Part shown: one piece after another, positions 32,821-41,096 of the stretch
Layout: the number at the start of each line of letters is the position of its first letter
How positions within the stretch are numbered: the stretch's first letter is position 1
DNA from: Mesorhizobium erdmanii USDA 3471
GTDB taxonomy: Bacteria; Pseudomonadota; Alphaproteobacteria; Rhizobiales; Rhizobiaceae
DNA: 64,000 nt
Assembly: GCF_000472705.1 (NCBI RefSeq)
Contig: NZ_KI421455.1
Location: 62,001-126,000 of the forward strand
Reading direction: 5' to 3'
Made by a program: the position numbers and the translations under genes
The notes under the pieces: generated by a model
Seen by the model: the letters and a program-made list of their open reading frames with translations, nothing else
The model's database searches: none
What the model was told of the DNA's origin: nothing

Positions 32821-33509
32821 TGACAAATCTGAATGTCAGGATACTGGTCGTCGATGACGAGCCGCCGATCCGCAAGCTGCTTCGGGTCGGGCTCGGCAGC
32901 CAGGGCTACGCAATCAGCGAGGCGCCGAACGCCAAGGTGGCGATCGAGCTGATGGAACAGGAAAGGCCGGACCTAGTGCTGCTCGATCTCGGCCTGCCAG
33001 GAATGGGTGGCCATGAGTTGTTGCGCAAATGGCGTGACGAGGGTCTCGACATTCCCGTCGTCATCCTCTCCAGCCGCACCGACGAAGCCGGCATCGTCCA
33101 GGCTCTGGAACTCGGCGCCGACGACTATGTCACCAAGCCGTTCGGCATGAACGAGCTGGTAGCGCGCATCCGCGTGGCGCTACGGCACAAGTTCCAGCAG
33201 CAAGGCGAGAAGCCGGTCTTCCAGAGCGGCGACCTCAGCGTCGATCTGGTCAAACGCATCGTCAAGGTCGAGGGCAAGGAGATAAAGCTGTCGCCGAAGG
33301 AATACGACATACTGCGCATTCTGGTGCAGCATGCCGGCAAGGTGCTGACCCACCATTTCATCCTGAAACAGATCTGGGGCGATACGACCGACGTGCAGTA
33401 TCTCAGGGTCTATGTGCGGCAGCTCAGGCAAAAGATCGAGAAGACGCCCGACCAGCCGCGCTACATCACCACCGAGACCGGTGTCGGCTACCGGCTGCGC
33501 GTCGAGTGA
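32820..33509 (+). CDS. kdpE: Response regulator KdpE
   Basis: KdpE is the OmpR-type activator of the kdp operon. The 229-residue protein has a receiver domain (VRILVVDDEPPIRKLL, phosphorylated Asp56 in LVLLDLGLPGMGG, Lys in VTKPFGMNELVARI) and a C-terminal winged helix (LSPKEYDILRILVQHAGKVL, then QYLRVYVRQLRQKIEKTPDQ). The ATG at 32820 shares a base with the KdpD stop; a TTG just upstream is less likely. A KdpE binding site should lie ahead of the operon near 25100-25190, but I could not define it. Confidence 0.96.
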   Translation: MTNLNVRILVVDDEPPIRKLLRVGLGSQGYAISEAPNAKVAIELMEQERPDLVLLDLGLPGMGGHELLRKWRDEGLDIPVVILSSRTDEAGIVQALELGADDYVTKPFGMNELVARIRVALRHKFQQQGEKPVFQSGDLSVDLVKRIVKVEGKEIKLSPKEYDILRILVQHAGKVLTHHFILKQIWGDTTDVQYLRVYVRQLRQKIEKTPDQPRYITTETGVGYRLRVE

Positions 33510-33528
33510 ACGGGTCCTCTTGATGGAG

Positions 33529-34965
33529 TCAGCCTAAGGCTCCGAGCGGCCGGTTTGGCGCCGCTGAGGCCCGCAAGGCTGCCAGACAGCCGAGCATGCC
33601 AAGCGGCACAAAGGCAAGGAACAGCCAGCTCGCGACATTGGCCGCCGCGTCGTGGTTCAGGCCTTGCGAAAAGCCGCTGGCATTGGCGACGATACCGGCG
33701 AGCGCCGCGCCCACGGCATATCCGATACGCTGCATGGTCGGCACCGCCGCCGAGGCGATGGTCTGCTCGTCGTCAGGGGCGGAGGCGACGATGACGCGGG
33801 TCAGGAACGGCCAGGCAATGCCGAAGCCGCCGCCCTGCAACAGGGCGCAGACCAGGATCAGCGGGATCGAGCCCAGCGGTATCGTATAGGCGAAGCCGGC
33901 AATGCCCGCCGCGATCATCAGCGCGCCGCAGACGATGATCAGCCGTTCGCGTCGCGGCGGCGCGTTGGCGACGAGGATCGACAGGATCGACCAGGCGATC
34001 GATTCGGCGGCGATGACGTAGCCGGTGGTCAGCAGCGGAATGTCATGCAGGCTGGTCAAAAGCAACGGTCCATAGACGCCGAAGGAACAGGTGGCGACGG
34101 AAAAGGCGGCGACCATGGTCATGCCGGCGCCGACCGGCGTGCGCCACGAGAACAGCCGCGACGGGAACAGCCGCGAGCGAGGCTTCCTTGCGTCGATGGC
34201 AAAAAACAGCGCCAGGCCGGCGAGGCCAAGCACGATCAGCAGCGAGGAGCGCAGCACGGCGATGTCGACGCCGGCCGAGGCGATCAGCACCACGGCGACG
34301 GCAAGGCAGCCAAGGGCGGCGAACGGGAAGGGCGGCACCTTGCCCCCGCTTGTGCTGGGTCGCGTCGCCTCCGGCGTGTCGAGCACAAGGAAGCTGGCCA
34401 GCGCCATGGCGGTGCCGCCCAGAGTGAAGACGCCAAACGCCCAGCGCCACGACAGCAATTCGGTCATGATCGCGCCCAGCAAAGGGCCGCTGAATGCCGC
34501 GACGCCCCAGATCGCCGACATGATACCGAAAAGCTGCGGCCAGATGGCGCGTGAAAACAGCCGCTCGACCGAGACGAAGGCCAGTGACACCAGCGCGCCG
34601 CCGCCAAGACCCTCGATCAGGCGACCGGCCAGGAACAGTTGCATGGAAGGCGAGGTGGCGCAGATCAGCGCCCCGGCGGCATAGAGCAGGGCGGCGACCA
34701 CCATATTGGTGCGCAGCGCCACATAGCTCACCAGCCGTCCGGCGGCGGCACCGGCGACGATGGCGCCGAGCTCGTAGATCGCCAGCGACCAGCCGACGAG
34801 CTGCACCCCGGCAAGTTCGCCGACCATGGCCGGCATGACGGTCGCCACCATCGTCTCATTGGTGGCGTGCAGCAGGATGCCAAGGCTGATGAAACAGAAG
34901 CGCGCCAGGTCGCCGCTCGCCCACAATGCGCGCCAGTCGACCCTGTTTGTGCTGATGTCGGTCAT
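33529..34965 (-). CDS. MFS transporter, drug-exporter-like
   Basis: A 478-residue protein with 14 or so hydrophobic helices. Features of the major facilitator fold are the helix 1 region CFISLGILLHATNETMVATV, VGWSLAIYELGAIVAGAAAG, the motif-A-like loop GRLVSYVALRTNMVVAAL, and motif C-like GIMSAIWGVAAFSGPLLGAI. The helix count and sequence look like the DHA2/EmrB group, usually proton-driven exporters, but no substrate can be named. The ATG at 34965 is chosen from the usual N-terminus. It is convergent with kdpE and upstream is a palindromic repeat. Confidence 0.85.
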   Translation of the reverse strand: MTDISTNRVDWRALWASGDLARFCFISLGILLHATNETMVATVMPAMVGELAGVQLVGWSLAIYELGAIVAGAAAGRLVSYVALRTNMVVAALLYAAGALICATSPSMQLFLAGRLIEGLGGGALVSLAFVSVERLFSRAIWPQLFGIMSAIWGVAAFSGPLLGAIMTELLSWRWAFGVFTLGGTAMALASFLVLDTPEATRPSTSGGKVPPFPFAALGCLAVAVVLIASAGVDIAVLRSSLLIVLGLAGLALFFAIDARKPRSRLFPSRLFSWRTPVGAGMTMVAAFSVATCSFGVYGPLLLTSLHDIPLLTTGYVIAAESIAWSILSILVANAPPRRERLIIVCGALMIAAGIAGFAYTIPLGSIPLILVCALLQGGGFGIAWPFLTRVIVASAPDDEQTIASAAVPTMQRIGYAVGAALAGIVANASGFSQGLNHDAAANVASWLFLAFVPLGMLGCLAALRASAAPNRPLGALG

Positions 34966-35154
34966 GTCCACCCCATGTCTTGCATATCGCGATGCCTGCG
35001 CATGGCGCCAGAAGCCAGCAAGGCTTTCCGGCAGGACCATGCGCGGCGGGCGCTCTTCAGTGGGCTGGCTTGTAGGACCTCAACCGCGGTTGAGCTCAAG
35101 CGGTTTGTCTCAGTGGACCATCGCAACGTTCGAGATTGGCCGAAACCTTCCCAA

Positions 35155-35216
35155 CTTCGTCATCCTCGGGTCTTCGCGACGCCGCTACGCGGCTGCTCCG
35201 CCCGTGGATGACGAAG
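35155..35216. repeat. Long intergenic palindrome (CTTCGTCATCC type)
   Basis: Arms at 35155-35170 and 35201-35216 are 16 bases long and pair with one mismatch (CTTCGTCATCCTCGGG against CCCGTGGATGACGAAG). The centre holds a second stem GCCGC/GCGGC. It lies in a 290-base gap between the MFS gene start and the DUF992 stop that has no gene. Similar palindromes are frequent in rhizobial intergenic DNA. Confidence 0.7.
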
Positions 35217-35257
35217 CCTCGGATGCGCCTCTTCATTTCACCGGTGAGGTGCACCAG

Positions 35258-35743
35258 TCAGTTCTCGGTGCTGCGCAGCTGGAACTGGCTGACGCCGATG
35301 GCGAGATTGATGCCGGTCTGCGTCTGCAGGCTGAGCGGCTGGAGGGTGAAGGCCTGCGAGGAGCCGCCGACCAGAAGATTGGCGCCGGCGCCGACCGCCG
35401 CGGTCACCTCGGCGCTGGCCCCGATATAGTCGCCGGCCAGCGCGCCGGGCGCGTAGATGTTCTTCAGCGGCGTCAACACCAGCCATTGCATCACCGCCTG
35501 CTTCGTCGTGCCGATGTCGACGCCGTATTTGTTGACGGCGCCGAAATAGGCTTCCGGCGCGAAGCTCTTGTCGGTCGGCGTGAAGGTGCAGCTCAGATCC
35601 TTGCTCGAGCCGAAGATAAAGCCGGTGCCGCCCGATATTGCGCATTCAAGAGTGCCGAGTTCGATGCCCCGGCCCTGTGCTTGCGCCTGCGTCGCGCCAA
35701 GCAGGGTTGCAATCACGGCAGCGGCGATGGCTGTTCTCGGCAT
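35258..35743 (-). CDS. DUF992 family exported protein
   Basis: A 161-residue protein with a signal peptide (MPRTAIAAAVIATLLGATQA, then QAQ) and a DUF992 domain. Family features are the opening ELGTLECAISGGTGFIFGSS, DLSCTFTP (second Cys), the YFGAVNKYGVDIGTT segment and the glycine-rich VGAGANLLVGGSSQAFTLQP near the end. DUF992 proteins are periplasmic or surface proteins of Rhizobiales with unknown function. It lies directly downstream of a second DUF992 gene in the same direction, with a terminator-like hairpin between them. Confidence 0.85.
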   Translation of the reverse strand: MPRTAIAAAVIATLLGATQAQAQGRGIELGTLECAISGGTGFIFGSSKDLSCTFTPTDKSFAPEAYFGAVNKYGVDIGTTKQAVMQWLVLTPLKNIYAPGALAGDYIGASAEVTAAVGAGANLLVGGSSQAFTLQPLSLQTQTGINLAIGVSQFQLRSTEN

Positions 35744-35764
35744 ATTCTTCCCCCCAAAATCAAA

Positions 35765-35797
35765 CGGCGCGAAACCATCCTATCTGGTTCCGCGCCG
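35765..35797 (-). terminator. Stem-loop terminator between the two DUF992 genes
   Basis: Twelve-base arms CGGCGCGAAACC and GGTTCCGCGCCG pair with one mismatch around a nine-base loop. On the minus strand the stem is followed by TTTGATTTT. It sits 38 bases after the stop of the upstream DUF992 gene. Confidence 0.7.
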
Positions 35798-35834
35798 CAG
35801 GGTGAGGGGTCGTGGAGCGCGTGGCTCCATCCAC

Positions 35835-36311
35835 TTACTTGAGCGAGTGGATCAGCTCCAGCGAGGTCACGGCGACGGCGAGATTGACACCGGTCTGTGC
35901 CTGGACGCTGAGCGGCTCCAGCATGAAGGCGCTGTCGAAGCCACCGACCAGCAGGTTGGCGCCGCCGCCGGTGACGACGCTCGCCTCGGCGTTGACGCCA
36001 TAGTAGTTGCCGGCGAGATCGCCTGCATCCCGGTCGCGGGTCGCGGCGAAAACCGCCCAGATCAGCTGGCCCTGATGCGTCTGGCCGAGATCGACGCCAA
36101 GCTTGGAGATGACGCCGGTGTAGATCTCCGACGGCCCGTGATGGTAGGGACGGAAGACGCAGGACACGCCCTTGTTTGAGCCGACGACGAAGGATGTGCC
36201 GCCGTCGATGGTGCAGTCGAGCGTGCCGAGCTGCAGCTTGCCGGCGCTGGCCGGAGCGGCTGCGAACACCGTCGTGGCGAGCGCCGCGGCGCAGGCGAGT
36301 TTCTTGATCAT
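35835..36311 (-). CDS. DUF992 family exported protein (paralogue)
   Basis: A 158-residue protein with a signal peptide (MIKKLACAAALATTVFAAAP, then ASAG) and a DUF992 domain closely parallel to the next gene: LQLGTLDCTIDGGTSFVVGS, VSCVFRPYHHGPSEIYTGVI, GVDLGQTHQGQLIWAVFA and TGGGANLLVGGFDSAFMLEP. The two share the C-terminal QAQTGVNLAVAVTSLELIHS-like ending, so they are a tandem duplication. The ATG at 36311 follows GGACGCTCC and begins the signal peptide; the open frame upstream is not used. Function unknown. Confidence 0.87.
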   Translation of the reverse strand: MIKKLACAAALATTVFAAAPASAGKLQLGTLDCTIDGGTSFVVGSNKGVSCVFRPYHHGPSEIYTGVISKLGVDLGQTHQGQLIWAVFAATRDRDAGDLAGNYYGVNAEASVVTGGGANLLVGGFDSAFMLEPLSVQAQTGVNLAVAVTSLELIHSLK

Positions 36312-36517
36312 GGGAGCGTCCTTTCGTAATTGCCATTGAACAACGGCTTCAATGGCCAGACCGTTCCGCCGAAAACTTGGCGCGAACAAGGCAAGCGTCG
36401 ACGGCTTGTCGCGGGGGTTAACGCGGGTTGTCGGATTGGCGGCGATCTTCAGCGCCGCGTGTCCTTTTGGACACGCAAACAAGCTGCAATGGTCAGCCGG
36501 ATCTGCTGAAGCCGATA

Positions 36518-37372
36518 TCAGCTGGCGCCGGCGCCGACACGCGACAAGCCGTCCTTGGCGGGCTGGTAGCTGGGGTTGAGGCGCACGGCTTCGCGATAGG
36601 ATTTCGCGGCCTTCGCCTTGTCGCCGCGCCGCTCGTAGATCAGCGCCTGGTTGGCCCAGGCCTCGGCGTTTTGGCCGTCGAGCTTGATGGCCATGTTGAA
36701 GTCGGAGAAGGCGTTGTCCTCGTCGCCCGTGGCCAGGTAGGAGAGGCCACGACCGTTGTAGGGTTCGGCGGCATCCGGCGCCAGCGAGATGGCGGTCGAG
36801 AAGTCCTCGATGGCGAACTTGTGCTGGCCCTGGCTCTGATAGATCAGGCCGCGATTGTGGTAGGCGCGCGCATCCGTGGTGTCGAGCTGGATCGCCTTCT
36901 GGAAGTCGTTGAAGGCATTCTGGGTGCGGCCTGCCTTGCGGTAGAGATTGCCGCGGCCGATATAGGCGGCGTCATAATTGCCGTTGATCTGGATCGAGCG
37001 GTTGTAGTCGGCGAGAGCGGCTTCCTGGTTGCCGAGGAAGCGCTGGATGAGCGCGCGGTTCGAATAGGCCTGGAAGAAGTTCGGATTGAGCTGGATGGCC
37101 TGGTTGAAGTCCTTGAGCGCCGCCTGGTACTGGCCGCCGCGGCCATAGGCCGAGCCGCGCACATTGTAGCCCTCGGGATCCTGGGGATTGCGCTGGATGA
37201 CCGCCGACAGCGAGGAGATGTTCTCGCTCGAGCCTTGTGCCTTGTCGATGTTGTTGAACTCGCCGGTCGGACCCGACGTCTGGCAGCCGGCAAGCACCAG
37301 TCCGGAAAGCAGGGCCGCTGTCAGGGCGAAACCACGCAATGCGGTTCCGCGCTCCACGCTCGTTGCGTTCAT
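36518..37372 (-). CDS. TPR-repeat lipoprotein
   Basis: A 284-residue protein with a lipoprotein signal peptide: hydrophobic FALTAALLSGLVLAGCQTSG places the lipidated cysteine at residue 30. After it come about six to seven tetratricopeptide repeats, for example AYGRGGQYQAALKDFNQAIQ, AYIGRGNLYRKAGRTQNAFN and AYHNRGLIYQSQGQHKFAIE. TPR lipoproteins usually scaffold envelope or division machinery. The homologous rhizobial protein is conserved, but its partners are not known. It is downstream of rpsU on the same strand, with a terminator between them. Confidence 0.85.
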   Translation of the reverse strand: MNATSVERGTALRGFALTAALLSGLVLAGCQTSGPTGEFNNIDKAQGSSENISSLSAVIQRNPQDPEGYNVRGSAYGRGGQYQAALKDFNQAIQLNPNFFQAYSNRALIQRFLGNQEAALADYNRSIQINGNYDAAYIGRGNLYRKAGRTQNAFNDFQKAIQLDTTDARAYHNRGLIYQSQGQHKFAIEDFSTAISLAPDAAEPYNGRGLSYLATGDEDNAFSDFNMAIKLDGQNAEAWANQALIYERRGDKAKAAKSYREAVRLNPSYQPAKDGLSRVGAGAS

Positions 37373-37447
37373 GTCTGCCCTGTCCTCACTTCAAGCCGCG
37401 CCGTTCAGGCCCGGATCCCCCCTCCGGGCCGGGTCACATCAAATAAA

Positions 37448-37479
37448 AAGGTGGCGGCGATTCCGCATCGCGCCACCTT
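37448..37479 (-). terminator. Rho-independent terminator of rpsU
   Basis: Arms AAGGTGGCG and CGCCACCTT, extended inward by GCGAT/ATCGC, form a long stem. On the minus strand it is followed by TTTATTTGATG. It lies 36 bases past the rpsU stop and ahead of the TPR gene. Confidence 0.75.
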
Positions 37480-37514
37480 GGTATCCTTCGAAAAGGACGA
37501 AATATTGGCGATAA

Positions 37515-37787
37515 TCAGCGCGGCGGACGCGCTGCACCGGCAGCACCGCCAGCAGGCACCGGACGCGGCGTCATCGGCAGCAGGCCTTCGCGCTGGGCGC
37601 GCTTGCGGGCCAGCTTGCGGGCGCGGCGCACGGCCTCGGCCTTTTCGCGGGCGCGCTTCTCGGACGGCTTCTCGTAGTGACCGCGCATCTTCATTTCGCG
37701 GAAAATGCCTTCGCGCTGCATCTTCTTCTTGAGCGCGCGAAGCGCCTGATCAACGTTATTGTCGCGGACGAGTACCTGCACGGGCAA
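37515..37787 (-). CDS. rpsU: 30S ribosomal protein S21
   Basis: S21 is the small basic protein of the 30S platform near the anti-Shine-Dalgarno region. The 90-residue protein starts MPVQVLVRDNNVDQALRALK and has the conserved KKMQREGIFREMKMRGHYEK and PSEKRAREKAEAVRRARKLA. The C-terminal GLLPMTPRPVPAGGAAGAAR is an alphaproteobacterial extension rich in alanine and proline. A strong terminator follows. Confidence 0.95.
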   Translation of the reverse strand: MPVQVLVRDNNVDQALRALKKKMQREGIFREMKMRGHYEKPSEKRAREKAEAVRRARKLARKRAQREGLLPMTPRPVPAGGAAGAARPPR

Positions 37788-37957
37788 TCCTGTCTTTCGG
37801 GTTTGATATCATCAGGCAAGCAGCCATAGCCACTAGCCTCCGCAGCGGTCGACACCACGAATTGTGGCGGCTGATAGCAGAATCAGGCCGCGCTGTCCAC
37901 AGTCGAAATGAAGGACGGCGGCCAAATTGCCACGGTCGCCCCGAGATAGGGCGCCAA

Positions 37958-38344
37958 CTAGGCCGTGGCCAGGTGCAGCCGCTCGAAATCCTCGAAGAAC
38001 TCGCCGTAGTCGCAGGTGATCTCTTCGCCCGCCGCGATATCGCGGGTCGCTGTCGCGCCGCCATATTGCGAAAAGTCGGTGTTCGGCGTCGCCGAATGGT
38101 TCATGAAGCGGCCATTGTCGACTTCATAGACCATGAAGCCAGGCCGATCCGGGCTCGGATAGGCATAGCGGTCGAGCAATTCCTTCAGAGGCCGCGGCGC
38201 CGCCTCGTATTTGTCCATCGGGATCAGCCGGTCGAAATCCAGATCGAGGCGCCAGATCGAGGCGCCTTTCCGGATCGGCTCGGCGGCGAACATGCCGACG
38301 CCCTCGATCGCGCTCGCGGCCACATAGGTTCGGATCAGCATCAT
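37958..38344 (-). CDS. SET domain-containing protein
   Basis: A 128-residue protein made of a minimal SET domain, the lysine methyltransferase fold best known in eukaryotes and present in some bacteria. Diagnostic parts are the opening AIEGVGMFAAEPIRKGASIW, GRFMNHSATPNTDF (the NHSxxPN motif that binds SAM) and AGEEITCDYGEFFEDF (the E(L/I)TxDYG motif with the catalytic Tyr). The substrate is unknown; bacterial members may modify ribosomal or other cytoplasmic proteins. I start at the first of two adjacent ATGs (38344). Confidence 0.85.
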   Translation of the reverse strand: MMLIRTYVAASAIEGVGMFAAEPIRKGASIWRLDLDFDRLIPMDKYEAAPRPLKELLDRYAYPSPDRPGFMVYEVDNGRFMNHSATPNTDFSQYGGATATRDIAAGEEITCDYGEFFEDFERLHLATA

Positions 38345-38594
38345 GGTTTCGGGACCCGTTTCGACAGGAAACGGAATCGCCAAATCGCGGGGAAAAAGCA
38401 AGACCGGCTGCCTGCGTCAAAGCGGCAAACCGGCCTGTTCGCGGCAAAAAACCTTCACGTCCGGTTGATCGAGACGCCACCATCGGCAGACTTTGCACCT
38501 GTAGACGAGGGTAGGGTTCTTTGTTGACCTGCTGACCAGTGCCGCGTTATGAACAGCCATCCAAACTTTGAGGGTGGACGAGCCACCCGTTCCA

Positions 38595-39353
38595 ATGACC
38601 CCCCAAGACATAGTGAGCAAGTTTTTGGCCCCCGGCTTCGAGGGTGACAGCGAGTTGACGTTTGCTCTTCAATCGGAATTTGACAAAGGCTTTCCGCTTG
38701 AAAATCTTCGGTCGCTGCTGACGTCCGGCAACCTTTACACGCAGGGCGCTGCAGCTTTTTTGGTGGCTGAAGCCAATTCCAAAATAAGTTACAAAATGAA
38801 TTGTGTCGTCGCGGAGATCGCCGATCTGCTCGACAGTGAATCTTCGGGTATCCGGTTCGACGCAATCGAGGCGCTTCTGGGATGTACGACGCCGGCCGAC
38901 GGCACGGCTCTCGGTCGCCTCATGCTGCGCCTCGATGACGAACATGCCGGCGTTCGGTGGAAGGTCGTCCAGTTCATCTGCCTTGCGCAACGCTGGCAGC
39001 TAAGGCTTGCGGTGGAAAATGCCGCTGTCCTGCGCCCGGACTTGGCTTTCAAGGCGCTGATCAGTGCTTATGGTCACTACGTCAGTCCTGGTTCCAATGA
39101 ACTGCCACGGCTACTGGCGCATCCGGATGCCCTGTTGCGGCGTTTTGCAGCGGCAGTGGCTATCAGGCCGCGCGAGGTGATTGTCGAGCGCTTCGTGGCC
39201 ATGGTGGAGCAGTCGGACGATGAAGAGCTTCGTAAAATCGCCGCCGATTGCCGCCAAGGCTATTTGCGGCCGACCTATGCGATGGGTCCGTCCATCGTGA
39301 AGCGTGTCTCGTCTGAACCGTCAAAAGGTGAAGCCCAAAACAGCGGGTGTTGA
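38595..39353 (+). CDS. Helical repeat (HEAT-like) protein of unknown function
   Basis: A 252-residue protein with a regular helix-turn-helix pattern that suggests HEAT or ARM-like repeats: LFALQSEFDKGFPLENLRSL-type helices, VVAEIADLLDSESSGIRFDA, IEALLGCTTPADGTALGRLM and LLAHPDALLRRFAAAVAIRP. No catalytic motif is seen. The ATG at 38595 is used; a TTG nine codons upstream is possible. The base composition is visibly less GC-rich than the neighbours, which hints at recent acquisition. Comparable proteins occur as immunity proteins or as lone accessory genes, but no toxin gene is adjacent. No family named. Confidence 0.6.
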   Translation: MTPQDIVSKFLAPGFEGDSELTFALQSEFDKGFPLENLRSLLTSGNLYTQGAAAFLVAEANSKISYKMNCVVAEIADLLDSESSGIRFDAIEALLGCTTPADGTALGRLMLRLDDEHAGVRWKVVQFICLAQRWQLRLAVENAAVLRPDLAFKALISAYGHYVSPGSNELPRLLAHPDALLRRFAAAVAIRPREVIVERFVAMVEQSDDEELRKIAADCRQGYLRPTYAMGPSIVKRVSSEPSKGEAQNSGC

Positions 39354-39496
39354 TGGCACGGCGCAAAACGGCAAGCGCCGTCGCAAACAGCGCAAGGGTG
39401 GCAGCGCTGTTTCGCTAGTGATACACCTCGCGGGCCGGGGCCGAGTGAACGCCCTGCCGCCATATGCCATGCCTCTTTGGCGCGAGGGTTGCGACG

Positions 39497-40750
39497 TTGA
39501 AAAAATATTCGGTATTCGCCATCGCCCGCGAGGCCATGCGCGGCCACAAGGGATGGGAGGAACAGTGGTCCTCGCCGGAGCCCAAGAAGGAATATGACGT
39601 CATCATCGTCGGCGCCGGCGGCCACGGCTTGGCCACCGCCTATTATCTCGCCACCGTACACGGCATCACCAATGTCGCGGTGCTGGAAAAGGGCTGGCTC
39701 GGCGGCGGCAACACCGGCCGCAACACCACCATCATTCGTTCCAACTATCTCTATGACGAGAGCGCCGGCATCTATGACCATGCGCTGAAGCTGTGGGACG
39801 GGCTGTCCCAGGAGCTCAATTACAACGTCATGTATTCGGCGCGCGGCGTCATGATGCTCGCCCACAATGTGCACGACATCCAGGTGTTGAAGCGCCACGT
39901 CCACGCCAACCGGCTGAACGGCATCGACAATGAATGGCTGTCGCCGGAGCAGGCCAAGGAATTCTGCCCGCCGCTGAACATCTCCAGGGATGCCCGTTAT
40001 CCGGTCGTGGGTGCTGCCCTGCAGCGGCGCGGCGGCACGGCACGCCATGATGCGGTGGCCTGGGGCTATGCGCGCGGTGCTTCGGCGCGCGGCGTCCACA
40101 TCATCCAGAATTGCGAGGTCACCGGGGTCAAACGGGCGGCCAATGGCGCGGTCGTGGGCGTCGACACGACGCGCGGCTTCATCGGCGCCAAGAAGGTCGG
40201 TGTCGTCGCCGCCGGCCATTCCTCGGTCATCATGAACATGGCCGGCGTGCGCATGCCGCTGGAAAGCTATCCGCTGCAGGCGCTGGTGTCGGAGCCGGTC
40301 AAGCCGGTGGTGCCTTGCGTGGTGATGTCGAACACGGTGCACGCCTATATCTCGCAGTCCGACAAGGGCGAGCTGGTGATCGGCGCCGGCACCGACCAGT
40401 ATGTCTCCTATTCGCAGACCGGCGGCCTGCACATCTTGCAGCACACGCTCGACGCCATCTGCGAGATGTTCCCGATCTTCACGCGCATGAAGATGCTGCG
40501 CTCCTGGGGCGGCATCGTCGATGTCACGCCCGACCGCTCGCCGATCCTGGCCAAGACGCCGGTGCCCGGCCTCTACGTCAATTGCGGTTGGGGTACGGGT
40601 GGCTTCAAGGCGACGCCGGGTTCGGGCCATGTCTTTGCCCACACCATCGCCAAGGACGATCCGCACCCGATCAACGCGCCCTTCACCATCGAGCGCTTCC
40701 GTACCGGCCGCCTCATCGACGAGGCGGCGGCGGCGGCGGTCGCGCATTGA
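39497..40750 (+). CDS. soxB: Sarcosine oxidase subunit beta
   Basis: SoxB is the FAD/FMN subunit of the heterotetrameric sarcosine oxidase, which demethylates sarcosine to glycine and passes the one-carbon unit to tetrahydrofolate. The protein has 417 residues if translation starts at the TTG at 39497, with GAGGG at 39484-39488 as ribosome site; this matches the family N-terminus KKYSVFAIAREAMRGHKGWE and length. The FAD motif is YDVIIVGAGGHGLATAYYLA, and RSNYLYDESAGIYDHALKLW and SWGGIVDVTPDRSPIL are typical. It opens the soxBDAG operon. Confidence 0.93.
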   Translation: MKKYSVFAIAREAMRGHKGWEEQWSSPEPKKEYDVIIVGAGGHGLATAYYLATVHGITNVAVLEKGWLGGGNTGRNTTIIRSNYLYDESAGIYDHALKLWDGLSQELNYNVMYSARGVMMLAHNVHDIQVLKRHVHANRLNGIDNEWLSPEQAKEFCPPLNISRDARYPVVGAALQRRGGTARHDAVAWGYARGASARGVHIIQNCEVTGVKRAANGAVVGVDTTRGFIGAKKVGVVAAGHSSVIMNMAGVRMPLESYPLQALVSEPVKPVVPCVVMSNTVHAYISQSDKGELVIGAGTDQYVSYSQTGGLHILQHTLDAICEMFPIFTRMKMLRSWGGIVDVTPDRSPILAKTPVPGLYVNCGWGTGGFKATPGSGHVFAHTIAKDDPHPINAPFTIERFRTGRLIDEAAAAAVAH

Positions 40751-40799
40751 TCATGGCCTGCCGACTACTTGGCCACAGCGAATTTTAGGGAACAAGAAA

Positions 40800-41096
40800 A
40801 TGCTTCTCATCCGCTGCCCCTATTGCGAGGAAGAGCGCCCGGAGCTCGAATTCCGCAACGCCGGCGAGGCGCATATTGCGCGCTCGGCCAACATGGCGGG
40901 CGAGAGCGATGATGATTTCGAGAAGTTCTTCTTCATCCGTTCGAACCCCAAGGGCATCATCTATGAGCGGTGGCGCCACATGCATGGCTGCGCGCGCTTC
41001 TTCAACGCGGTGCGCGACACCGTCACCGATAAGTTCGTCATGACCTACAAGGCCGGCGAACCCAAACCCGCCAAGCTGCCGGGAGCATCCAAATGA
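40800..41096 (+). CDS. soxD: Sarcosine oxidase subunit delta
   Basis: SoxD is the small zinc-binding subunit of heterotetrameric sarcosine oxidase. The 98-residue protein carries the zinc ligands in LIRCPYCEEERPELEFRNAG (CxxC) and MHGCARFFNAVRDTVTDKF. The family tail is FVMTYKAGEPKP. Its stop overlaps the soxA start (ATGA) and a poor ribosome site (AGGGAAC at 40787-40793) precedes it. Confidence 0.94.
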   Translation: MLLIRCPYCEEERPELEFRNAGEAHIARSANMAGESDDDFEKFFFIRSNPKGIIYERWRHMHGCARFFNAVRDTVTDKFVMTYKAGEPKPAKLPGASK

